This document shows, piece by piece, positions 18,101 to 25,502 of a stretch of DNA of 64,000 nucleotides. Under the pieces are notes generated by a model. The model ran no database searches. It saw only the letters and a program-made list of their open reading frames with translations, and was not told the DNA's origin. Where the stretch lies: the NCBI RefSeq assembly GCF_004353905.1, contig NZ_SMOD01000008.1, positions 225,856 to 289,855 on the forward strand, written 5' to 3'. The position numbers were made by a program, and so were the translations under genes. Every line of letters begins with the position of its first letter. Position 1 is the first letter of the stretch. This DNA is from Paraburkholderia guartelaensis. Its GTDB lineage: Bacteria; Pseudomonadota; Gammaproteobacteria; Burkholderiales; Burkholderiaceae.

Positions 18101-19472
18101 TCCCGGCCACGTTGCGGGTGAGCTCCGCGAGATCGGTCGGCTCATACGAGGCTTGCACGCGACCGGCTTCGATGCGCGAAAAATCGAGCAGCGTGTTCAC
18201 GAGCCGCAGCAGCCTCAGCGCGTTACGATGCGCCAGAGCGAGCTGGGCGCGCGCCGGGTGCGGCACTGAGGGGTCCGAAGCAAACTCGGCAACGGGGCCG
18301 AGCATGAGCGTCAAGGGCGTGCGGAATTCGTGGCTGACGTTGGAGAAGAACGCCGTCTTGGCGCGGTCGATGGCGGCCAGCGCCTCGGCCCGCTTGCGCT
18401 CCTCTTCGAGCGCCCGCGCGTCGCGAATCGCGGTGACGACCTGTGATGCAGCAAGCTCGAAAAAGGTGCGATAACTCGCATCGAAAACGCGATGCGGACT
18501 GAGGCCGCAAATGAGCACGCCGAAGGCGCGTGAACGATCCGTCGAGGCGAGCGGCAGCACGATGGCCGAGCGCGTTGCTTCGTCCCACGGACTGCGGGGC
18601 AGCGCATCCGTCCATTGTGGCGCGAGCGGCATGACCTCGACACGCCGATCGAGCGCGACTTCCCGCAGCGGCCAGGGCTCGCCCGAGTGCGCATTCGCGA
18701 ATTCGACCTCAGCCGGCGCCAGTTGCCCGAGCGCCTGCGCATCGACGCCTGCGCTAGCCACTCTGCGTGCGTGGGTGCCTTCCTCGTTCAGCAGGTAGAA
18801 CACCGCGAACGGCGCATCCCAGGGATTGTCGGCGAGCGCCGCGGCGGCGTTCTCGCATACCTGTTCGGCGGTTTGCCCGTCCGCATCGGCCGAACCGCGC
18901 GCGCCGAGGTCGCGCAACGTGCGCAGCTGCCGGTCGACGAAGATCTGCTCGGAGATTTCGGTGACCGTTGCGAGCACCCCGCCGATGCCCGACTCGACAG
19001 ACTCGTCCGGCACCGGACTGTAGGCGAGGCGGAAATGGGTTTCTTCGCGCGGCACCCTGCGCTCGATGAGAACGGCGATATCGTCGTTCACCGATGCCGG
19101 ACCGCCGCGAAACGGCCGTTCGGCCATCGGGCCGAGGATATGAAAGACCTCGCTCCAGCAGTCGCGAAAGCGCTGGCCCATCGCCCGGGGATGCTTTTCG
19201 CCGAGCACGGGCCGGTAGGCGTCGTTGTAAATCTGGACGAAATCGGCGCCCCACCACAACAGCATGGGCGAGTGATTGTGCAGGACCAGCGACGCCGTGG
19301 AGCGCAACGCCTGCGACCAGCCGTCGACCGCCCCGATCGAGGTTTGGCTCCAGTCGACTGCGCGAGCGAGCGCGCAGGCCTCGCCTGGGCCCAACAGGCA
19401 TCCGGGGGCCGCGTTCGCCTCGCCTCCGGGGCGTGGCGTGTCCGGGAAACGGTGGTCCTCGGTTGACGACAT
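15102..19472 (-). CDS. double hybrid sensor histidine kinase / response regulator
   Basis: 1456 residues, no membrane segment seen. Order: PAS-like sensor and GAF domain (to about 350); HisKA with SHEFRTPL (His about 380) and HATPase; receiver domain (660-780, Asp about 707 in ADIMMP); PAS (790-895); GAF (915-1065); second HisKA with AHELRNPL (about 1102) and HATPase; C-terminal receiver (1332-1450, Asp about 1384 in LLDIGLPG). Two complete kinase modules in one chain is unusual. Start at 19472 has a GGAGG site; the frame is open 40 codons further. No output regulator is adjacent; the next gene is the exported FAD oxidase. Confidence 0.92.
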   Translation of the reverse strand: MSSTEDHRFPDTPRPGGEANAAPGCLLGPGEACALARAVDWSQTSIGAVDGWSQALRSTASLVLHNHSPMLLWWGADFVQIYNDAYRPVLGEKHPRAMGQRFRDCWSEVFHILGPMAERPFRGGPASVNDDIAVLIERRVPREETHFRLAYSPVPDESVESGIGGVLATVTEISEQIFVDRQLRTLRDLGARGSADADGQTAEQVCENAAAALADNPWDAPFAVFYLLNEEGTHARRVASAGVDAQALGQLAPAEVEFANAHSGEPWPLREVALDRRVEVMPLAPQWTDALPRSPWDEATRSAIVLPLASTDRSRAFGVLICGLSPHRVFDASYRTFFELAASQVVTAIRDARALEEERKRAEALAAIDRAKTAFFSNVSHEFRTPLTLMLGPVAEFASDPSVPHPARAQLALAHRNALRLLRLVNTLLDFSRIEAGRVQASYEPTDLAELTRNVAGTFRSAIERGGLAYTVDCETLAEPVYVDPQMWEKIVLNLLSNAFKYTLRGEIAVRLHARDAQALLEVNDTGAGIPENELPRIFERFHRVEGVAGRTQEGTGIGLSLVQELVKLHGGEITAASEHGSGTRFTVSIPLGAAHLSADRLKAVHAGDSTAIHAQAFVQEALRWIPESVVDEPAGPPDILPDAVPVVALPASAGEDKPRVLVADDNADMRAYVRSLLAGRYVVEVVPDGAAALEAAARQRPDLILADIMMPRLDGLGLLRAVRTDKQLLDIPVILLSARAGEEARVDGLGAGADDYLVKPFSARELVARIGALLELTALRRRSEERFRALVNASSDAVYSMSADWSEMRFLQGRDFIASTEDASSGWLERYVAPEDRDAVLAHIELAVRNKSKFELEHRVRRLDGTLGWTLSRAIPVLDSHGEIVEWFGMAVDMTERKRVEAVLRDTAAWVAAQKEAFQAAVNNAPLAVSLDVLTRVAVRQMGGRARCAFYIANEEQTELRHVTGMSADYAVSVDSFRIAADSLACGLAAYTRQPVITPDVTEDPTWKDWLWLAQQHGYRGCWSFPVETSAGKVVGTFAMYHEAPRKPTHLDRELAMRLAQTAAIIISRHQEAEERARGADALRLADRQKDEFLAMLAHELRNPLAPITNAGELLSRMLVGHADARLAIDMIKRQTTQLSRLVDDLLDVSRITQGRIKLRRRAVDLASVVALGIETVEPRLRERQHTLTVETAKSDDPLYVNGDMARLVQCVANVLSNAVKYTNPGGAIRVWSRAEGANAVIGVSDNGSGISAELLPHVFDLFVQSERTLDRAQGGLGIGLAVTKRLVEMHQETISAQSLGIGQGATFEIRLRRVARPADPVAGAGYIDVDARRVLVVDDNKDGADSLATLLALQGHTLAVAYSGPEAVQVAAAFLPEIALLDIGLPGMSGYELAQTLRAMPQLAGVRLVAITGYGQAEDFQRSRAAGFDYHLVKPVEQQALQRALAALHHNWEN

Positions 19473-19663
19473 CGGGTGCTTGCGCCTCCAGTGTCCGCGA
19501 TTCCTTGCGGCCCTGTCTCCACGGGCAACGCAGAGGGGTCGGGGTTTTTTTATGATATCAGCAATGCTGCGCGCCTCATGGGTGCACAGCAAGTCGCGGG
19601 CCGCGGCGCTGTTTGCGCCGCGCTGCCGTCCTGAGTCAGTCCTGGTTCAGTCCTCGGGTGCAG

Positions 19664-20002
19664 CTATTGCTGGTTAGCCGGGGACACGACGCTCGGGGTC
19701 GCGAGCGAATTGTTGCTCTTGGGACCGCTGGTATGGGGCGCCACGTCAGGGTTCGTGCCCTGCTGCTGGGGTGAGTTCGGCGGGGCCATGCCCATGCCGC
19801 TATCGGAGTTCGTCGCGCCGGGCATCCCGTAGCCGCTCGATGTGTCGTTCATCTGGTTCGTCGTCGCGCCGGGCGCCGTGCCCAGGTTGGACGAACTGCT
19901 GCCGCCCGTGCCCGCGCCCGCCGGCGCCGTTTGTGCATACGCACCGCCCGACAGTGCGAGCACGGCGGCGGCCGCAATAAGGGTGCTGATTGCCTTGTTC
20001 AT
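19664..20002 (-). CDS. small secreted Gly/Ser/Asn/Pro-rich protein
   Basis: 112 residues: a clear signal peptide (about 1-23, ending GGAYAQ) followed by a low-complexity region rich in Gly, Ser, Asn, Pro, Thr and Met, with no cysteine in the mature part. Such proteins are common in Burkholderiaceae and have no assigned function; a periplasmic or cell-surface location is inferred from the signal. The start is fixed by a near-perfect AAGGAGGT site at the right spacing. It stands alone, between the hybrid kinase and the flippase gene, all on the same strand. Confidence 0.8.
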   Translation of the reverse strand: MNKAISTLIAAAAVLALSGGAYAQTAPAGAGTGGSSSSNLGTAPGATTNQMNDTSSGYGMPGATNSDSGMGMAPPNSPQQQGTNPDVAPHTSGPKSNNSLATPSVVSPANQQ

Positions 20003-20171
20003 GATCCGTACCTCCTTGAGACTGGGTATCGATGCAGACGATTGCCGCCTGCTTGACCGTGAATTCCGCAATCGCCGTGCCTCCCGCGCTCGCCGGTGTT
20101 CATCCACGCCGCAACGATGGGTCGTTGCAGGCGCAAGCAGTTGAAGCCGGTGCCGTTGAAATCCCGGCGAT

Positions 20172-21554
20172 CTAGACGTCCCGTTGCCCGTCTTGCGCCG
20201 CGGTGCGTCCCGGCACGCGCCCGAGCATCCATCGCCCGAGCAACGCAAGCGGCAGCACGCCCAGCAGCCGGTGCGCCGCCCACGCCGCGAGCGCGCCGTT
20301 CACGGCAACGGCGAGCGATGCCGCCGCCGCCGCTCCGACGCTTCCGCCAATCGGCGCGAGCACGGCGAGGCCGACGAGCAGCATGGCGACCGAGTAGAGG
20401 TTGATCCGGTACAGCACGGAAGTATGCGCGGTCATGCCCAGCAGTTCGGGCATGGCGGTAAAGCATGCCGCGGCGATCTGGCCGAGCGCGAGCACGCGCA
20501 GCGCGGCCGCGCCGCCGCCAAAGCCCGGCCCGAACAAGCGCAGCAAGTGTTCGGGGAAGAGCAGCATGCACAGGGCGGCGGGTATCGCGAGGCATAGCAC
20601 GAGGCCCTCCGCCTGGGCCGCGCTTTTGTCGAGCCCATGCCGGTCGTTGCGCGCGAAAAGGCTCGCGAACTTCGGCGCGGCCATGCCGGTCACGCCGCTG
20701 ATCAGCAGATTGATGACGAGCGCGAGACGCCACGCCAGCGCGAAGAGCCCGGTCTCGCGCGAGGAGGCGACGATGCCGAGCACGATGGCGGGCGCCGAGG
20801 TGATCAGGAGCTTCGTGAATTCCAGCGTGAAAAGCGGCAAGCCCGCCTTGAGCAAGCGCGGCGGTTCGGCTGGCGGCTGTGCGCCGGCGGGCACGCCGGA
20901 AAGAAAACGCCTGAGCAGAAACGCGCCGGACAGCGCGGTGAGCGTGAAGCTGGCGGCGATCAGCATGAGCGTGCTGGCGACGCTCATGCCGTGCGTCAGT
21001 CCGAGCGGGATGGCGACGGCGCAGAAGATCGCCGGCCAGAGCCAGGAATAGATCATCTGGCTGCAGCCCACGCGCTGGAGTCCGGCAAGCGCACCCGCCA
21101 TGGCCGCGCCGAGATTTTGCGGGATGAACGAGAGCGCGCCGAGCGCGAGCGGCCAGGCGAGTTCGGGCTTCTTCAGCACGTCGTGCGCGAAGGCGAACGC
21201 GCCGGCGCCAAGCGCAATTGAAATGGCTGTGGAGGCGAGCAGCACCAGCCACAGCGCGCGGCGGATGGCCGGCCGCACAGCGTGCGCGTCGCCCGCCGCG
21301 AGATCCATCGCGATCTGCCGCGTCAGCGCCTGATCGATGCCGAGGCGCCCGAAGCCTGCGAGCGCCACCATCGTGCTGAACACGATATAGAAGTCGCCTG
21401 TCTGCACCACGCCCAGCATGGCGGCGATCAGCAGATGGAAACCGTAGCGGCTGGGCAGGTCGAGCAGACGAACGCCGAGGCTCACGAGCGAGCCCCGGAT
21501 CATCGAGCCGCCGGTTTGGCGCGCGGGCATCGGCGCTTCGCTAGTTTCACTCAT
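20172..21554 (-). CDS. polysaccharide flippase, Wzx/MOP family
   Basis: 460 residues almost entirely of membrane helices (12 or more), with the N-terminal GFHLLIAAMLG...FYIVFSTMVALAGFG pattern of the MOP superfamily. It should flip lipid-linked sugar repeat units across the inner membrane. Its ATG lies inside the end of the GH44 gene (8-base overlap), so the two are translationally coupled. As the last gene of the wza, wzy-like, GH44, wzx string, it gives the locus the parts of a Wzx/Wzy-type pathway. Confidence 0.85.
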   Translation of the reverse strand: MSETSEAPMPARQTGGSMIRGSLVSLGVRLLDLPSRYGFHLLIAAMLGVVQTGDFYIVFSTMVALAGFGRLGIDQALTRQIAMDLAAGDAHAVRPAIRRALWLVLLASTAISIALGAGAFAFAHDVLKKPELAWPLALGALSFIPQNLGAAMAGALAGLQRVGCSQMIYSWLWPAIFCAVAIPLGLTHGMSVASTLMLIAASFTLTALSGAFLLRRFLSGVPAGAQPPAEPPRLLKAGLPLFTLEFTKLLITSAPAIVLGIVASSRETGLFALAWRLALVINLLISGVTGMAAPKFASLFARNDRHGLDKSAAQAEGLVLCLAIPAALCMLLFPEHLLRLFGPGFGGGAAALRVLALGQIAAACFTAMPELLGMTAHTSVLYRINLYSVAMLLVGLAVLAPIGGSVGAAAAASLAVAVNGALAAWAAHRLLGVLPLALLGRWMLGRVPGRTAAQDGQRDV

Positions 21555-23223
21555 GCCGCGCCTGTGCTCCGCGCAGCACGTAGAGCGTCACGCTCTGCGC
21601 GGGCAGGCTCGTGCGCAGCGTGCTGTCCTGGTAGCGTACGTCGGGCATGCGGAAAAGCTGGTTGTTCGCGAGCCGCCACGTTTCGGCCACGCCGCTTGCC
21701 GCGAAATGATCGAGCGTGATGGCGGCGTCGGCGGGGCGGTCCAGCTGCTTGTTGATGACCACGAGCGTCAGCGCGTGGTCGCGCTCGCGCAAGGCGGCGA
21801 ACGCGGAAACGGTGTCCGGGTCGGGCGCGCTCGCGGCAATGCTGGTCGCACCGAACGCCGCGCCGTTGCCGTCGTAGTTGCGATAGAGCTTGAATGCCTT
21901 GTACACCGGCATCGAAGGATCGAGCGTGCCCCAGCGCGTGGCGATATCCAGCCCCTCGCGGCCGAAAATGCCGAGCACGTCGGCCTGGGCCGTGGCGCCG
22001 TTCATCAGCGTGTCGCCGCCCCAGTTGTATTCCGTGATGCCGATGGGCGTGCCCGGGTAGTAATACGTATCGACCCAGCGGCGCATCAGCGGGATCAGCG
22101 CCACGACGCTATTGATCCAGGTGGGGTCCTTGTAGTTCGGGTCCCACAGGTCGCGCGTGGAGCGGTTGCGCATGAGCGCGACGTCCTGCGAGTTCGTCAC
22201 GCCCGCTTCTGCATATTCGCCGCCCTGCGGGTAGAAGTGCAGGCTGAACACGTCGACCGGATGGCCCGCCGCTTTCCATTGCGTGAGCAGCCAGGGCACG
22301 TACGGCATGCCCTGCGTTTCGCCTGCGCGGTCGGGCGTGTGGTCGAGGCCGTGGTCCGCTGCGTACTGCTGGTCGAAGCCGCTGTAGAAATAGCCCTGCC
22401 AGCCCCATTCTTCCGGCGCGACGATCTGCGCGTGCGGGTCCGCCGCCTTCACGGCGCGCGAATAGACGATCACCTTGCTGGCGATTTCGCTCGCATGCGC
22501 GCCCGTGGGATGCACGTCGCGGTGAATGAGTTGCCAAAGGCTTGGCTCATTGTCGAGCGCGTAATAGCGCACGCCGCCCCCGCTCGCGCCGCCGAACTGC
22601 TTGACGAGATCCGCTACGCGCGCCTGCTCGTTTTGCGGGTCGTCGGGCGTCGAGGCGTCGTTCGCGTCGTTGCCGGCAATCGGTTTGTCGCCGGGCGCCA
22701 CGCCATTGCCGGCGTCGGCGTGGCCGTTCACGTCGTGATTCGGCTGCGGGCCGTATTTGGCGATCGAGAAGCTCGCGAGCGTTTCGCGCGCCGGCCCGAG
22801 CTTGGCCACGCGGCCGAGCATCGGAATGGTCAGGATGGGCGTGGCGCCCGCCGCCTGGGTGAGCGCGACGAAGCGCTCGCCGAACTGGTCGTTGATATCG
22901 GCGGGATTGACGGCGAGGCTCTCGAAATACCAGTCCTTGCCCGCGTTGCGTGCGTCGATGCGCCAGTTGTAGGCCGAGGCGCTGTTGCCGCCCGAGCGGT
23001 TGATCGGCGCGCGCAGGTCTTGCAAGACGGCCGTCGTGCCGAAGTTGATGCCGTAAATCAGCGGGCTGATGGGGTGCCGGCCGGCGGCGGCATCCACCGA
23101 GATGGCCACCGGCAAGGGCGTGCCCGAAGTCGCGTCGGTGCACGCCGCCGCGCCCGACATGAGCAGCGCGCCGATCAGCAGCGTATGCAGGTTAGGGCGC
23201 TTGATGCGCTTGGAGCGAGGCAT
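21547..23223 (-). CDS. glycoside hydrolase family 44-like protein, exported
   Basis: 558 residues. A basic start, hydrophobic stretch and ALLMSGAAACTD suggest a lipoprotein or cleaved signal. The body matches GH44: an INFGTTAVLQDLRAPINRSG strand, the general acid/base in ALDNEPSLW, and the nucleophile in GITEYNWGG, then a beta-sandwich C-terminus. GH44 enzymes are retaining endo-glucanases or xyloglucanases; here, between polymerase and flippase genes, it more likely trims or turns over the polymer made by the locus. The ATG at 23223 overlaps the polymerase gene by 32 bases; an in-frame ATG at 23244 is possible. Confidence 0.85.
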   Translation of the reverse strand: MPRSKRIKRPNLHTLLIGALLMSGAAACTDATSGTPLPVAISVDAAAGRHPISPLIYGINFGTTAVLQDLRAPINRSGGNSASAYNWRIDARNAGKDWYFESLAVNPADINDQFGERFVALTQAAGATPILTIPMLGRVAKLGPARETLASFSIAKYGPQPNHDVNGHADAGNGVAPGDKPIAGNDANDASTPDDPQNEQARVADLVKQFGGASGGGVRYYALDNEPSLWQLIHRDVHPTGAHASEIASKVIVYSRAVKAADPHAQIVAPEEWGWQGYFYSGFDQQYAADHGLDHTPDRAGETQGMPYVPWLLTQWKAAGHPVDVFSLHFYPQGGEYAEAGVTNSQDVALMRNRSTRDLWDPNYKDPTWINSVVALIPLMRRWVDTYYYPGTPIGITEYNWGGDTLMNGATAQADVLGIFGREGLDIATRWGTLDPSMPVYKAFKLYRNYDGNGAAFGATSIAASAPDPDTVSAFAALRERDHALTLVVINKQLDRPADAAITLDHFAASGVAETWRLANNQLFRMPDVRYQDSTLRTSLPAQSVTLYVLRGAQARHE

Positions 23224-24496
23224 GGTGAACCTGCAAATCGGCATGGTCGTCGGGTTCGCTGTCCAGCTCGCCCACGCGCCAGATGTACGCGAAGATCGCG
23301 AGAATGACCGCGGTCTCGCCCGGCGTGAGGGTAGGCGGGTAGAAGAATGAAATCAGCAGGATGTAGACGAGATAGTCGAACAGCGCGCCGAGAAAATCGT
23401 CATCGACCTTCTTGCGCAGGCGCCGGTAGAACACGATGCCGCGCAGCTGGAAGAACAGGATGATGAGCGCGCCGATCAGGCCGTACTCGAACACGATGCC
23501 GAGCCACGTGATGTCGGCGAGGAAGAAAAAGTGGTGAAAGTAGTCGATCAGGTTGTCCTTGCTGGTCGAACTGATCGTGCCCACGCCGAAGAGCCAGCGC
23601 ATCGGTTCGCTGCCGAGGAACTTCGTGGCGAGCAGGATGGTGATGCGGCGCGTGTCGAAGCCCGTGCTCGCGTCGGTGCTGAAGGTCGTGGCGAGGTAGC
23701 CCGCAGAGAACATGGCGGCGAGCGCGGCGGGCGCGGCGAGCAGCAGCAGAACGCGCGTGCGCATGCGCGACCAGGCGAAGGTGTTGATGAGGAGCACGCC
23801 CATGATGCCGATGACCATGGCGCGCGTCTTGACGATCAGCAGCGTGACCGCGAACGCGACGACCACGCCGAACAGATAGCCTGCATGCTTTTCGAAAAAG
23901 GCGCGCCGGTAGCAGAAGAACAGCAGGATGAGCGGGAAATACATCGACATGCGGATGCGGTGGCCGCGGTTGTCGGCGCTGAAAAATGGCGACTGGCCGA
24001 TCACATACGACTCCTGGTACCAGTCGGAGGGCACCACGGCCCAGAGCACGATCAGCACCGCGAGGATGACGACGCCGAGCACCAGGAAGCCGCGCTCCAG
24101 TTCGCCAAGCGTGGGCTTGAGCGTGAGAAGCAGGGCGAGAAACGAAAAGAAGTACAGGACGGGCAGCAGTTTCACCTGCGCCGTGATGCTCGTGAAAAAG
24201 CCCTCGTGGAAATAGAACACGGCGGCGAAGCTCGGCACCAGCAAGAGCCACGCAAAGCTGATGAGGATTTGCCGCGTCATCGGAAAACGCGGTTCGCCGC
24301 CCAGACGCAGCACGCCGGGCAGCGAAATGACCGGCAGCGCTTTCGAGAGCGCCCAGAGCGGCACGAGCGTGCTCAGGTAGTGGAAGGTCTGGCCAAAGAG
24401 CGGCAAGAGCGCGAGCAGCCACCACGTGACCCGCCACCTGGCGGGCTCGCTCGAAAAGACGGGGGCAAGCCCGGTGGTCGTGGTGGCGGTTTCCAT
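23192..24496 (-). CDS. polysaccharide polymerase-like membrane protein (Wzy/O-antigen ligase type)
   Basis: 434 residues with 10-12 predicted membrane helices, a large loop in the second half (residues about 290-345, with DTRRITILLATKF) and a cytoplasmic tail, the layout of Wzy polymerases and O-antigen ligases. It would join repeat units in the periplasm. The ATG at 24496 lacks a strong ribosome binding site; a GTG at 24565 is in frame and would add 23 polar residues. It lies about 100 bases after the Wza-like gene and overlaps the GH44 gene. Sequence identity in this family is low, so the role is assigned from topology and position. Confidence 0.75.
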   Translation of the reverse strand: METATTTTGLAPVFSSEPARWRVTWWLLALLPLFGQTFHYLSTLVPLWALSKALPVISLPGVLRLGGEPRFPMTRQILISFAWLLLVPSFAAVFYFHEGFFTSITAQVKLLPVLYFFSFLALLLTLKPTLGELERGFLVLGVVILAVLIVLWAVVPSDWYQESYVIGQSPFFSADNRGHRIRMSMYFPLILLFFCYRRAFFEKHAGYLFGVVVAFAVTLLIVKTRAMVIGIMGVLLINTFAWSRMRTRVLLLLAAPAALAAMFSAGYLATTFSTDASTGFDTRRITILLATKFLGSEPMRWLFGVGTISSTSKDNLIDYFHHFFFLADITWLGIVFEYGLIGALIILFFQLRGIVFYRRLRKKVDDDFLGALFDYLVYILLISFFYPPTLTPGETAVILAIFAYIWRVGELDSEPDDHADLQVHHASLQAHQAP

Positions 24497-24592
24497 CGCG
24501 TGTGATTCGCGCTTGATTCGCGGTTGATTCGCGGTTTTTTCGTCTGCTCGGTCGTGGAAAACCACCGGGCGGCACGGGCTCGCCGCGCAGGC

Positions 24593-25312
24593 TTAGTAAG
24601 TCGTGGGGTTGTTCGAGATCGTGTAGTCGAAGCCCCGCTGGAACGGAATGACCTTGTCGATGTACTGATCGACCCACTGGTCGACTTCGGCGATCGAGGA
24701 CTTCGGCACGAAGATCGTATCGGTGGCCTGCAGGATGACGTCCTGCGCCGGGTCGCCGCGATGCGTGAGTGCGTCGATGTCGATCGTGCGCAGCATCGGG
24801 CGGCCATCGGGGCTGCGGCGAATCAGCACGACTTCGTTGGTGCGCGCCGTGTCGAGCAAGCCCTGCGCAGCGGCGATGGCCTGCAGCACGCTCATGCCCG
24901 AGTGCAGCGCGATTTCACCGGGCCGCGCGACCTGGCCGGCCACGTAGATCTTGGCGGCCGACTGCACGATGGAAACCGATGCGTGAGCGTTCTTCGCCAT
25001 GCCGTTGACGGCGAGCGCCTTGTTGATGGCGTCCCCGAGCTGGGCGACCGTGAGGCCCGCCGCCGGAATCGTGCCCGCGAACGGCATGGTCAGACCGCCG
25101 TCCGGCGCGACGGAGCCGCGAAAGTTCAGCTCGGCGTTGAAGGGCATGACGACCGAAAGGTCGTCGCCGGGTTCGATGCGATAGACGCCCGGCGTGGCTT
25201 GCGACCACGCGGCGAATTGCGCCCGCTGCTGGAATTGCGGCTCCACCCAGGTCTGGGTGCAGGCGGTAAGCGTCATCAGCCCGAGGACACAGGCTGGTCG
25301 GAGTATGTTCAT
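24593..25312 (-). CDS. polysaccharide export lipoprotein, Wza type
   Basis: 239 residues. A lipobox (LMTLTAC, Cys about residue 18) marks an outer-membrane lipoprotein. PGVYRIEPGDDLSVVMPFN begins the poly-export domain, followed by two SLBB-like segments (GTIPAAGLTVAQLGDAI; VYVAGQVARPG type), as in Wza and related translocons. It would form the outer-membrane channel for the polymer. The ATG at 25312 is chosen because it gives a proper signal peptide; the longer frame to 25402 runs into the promoter region. First gene of the minus-strand exopolysaccharide operon, divergent from the GumC/Wzc-like gene. Confidence 0.88.
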   Translation of the reverse strand: MNILRPACVLGLMTLTACTQTWVEPQFQQRAQFAAWSQATPGVYRIEPGDDLSVVMPFNAELNFRGSVAPDGGLTMPFAGTIPAAGLTVAQLGDAINKALAVNGMAKNAHASVSIVQSAAKIYVAGQVARPGEIALHSGMSVLQAIAAAQGLLDTARTNEVVLIRRSPDGRPMLRTIDIDALTHRGDPAQDVILQATDTIFVPKSSIAEVDQWVDQYIDKVIPFQRGFDYTISNNPTTY

Positions 25313-25361
25313 CGGGCGCGTGGGTGAAGCGGTGGCTTGCGGTTCCTGATCTCTTGTCAAG

Positions 25362-25382
25362 TAACGGCAGGAATTGCCGTTA
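25362..25382. promoter_or_regulatory. inverted repeat in exopolysaccharide divergent promoter (site 1)
   Basis: Perfect 8-base arms TAACGGCA and TGCCGTTA with a 5-base spacer (21 bp in all), 50 bases upstream of the wza-type start. Size and position fit an operator; a hairpin in the wza leader is the alternative. Confidence 0.5.
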
Positions 25383-25413
25383 ATGAAGGGTGGAACTCGC
25401 ACGATTTTTTCGC

Positions 25414-25437
25414 GGATGTCAGTTTAACGCGACATCC
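25414..25437. promoter_or_regulatory. inverted repeat in exopolysaccharide divergent promoter (site 2)
   Basis: Perfect 7-base arms GGATGTC and GACATCC with a 10-base spacer, between the two divergent genes and just before an AT-rich TATTAT element at 25454-25459 that may be a -10 box for the plus-strand gene. Confidence 0.45.
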
Positions 25438-25502
25438 TGGATGTTTTCTTACGTATTATATGCGCCGTCGAATCTTCACAGCTGGTCCGGAACCGCACCT
25501 GT

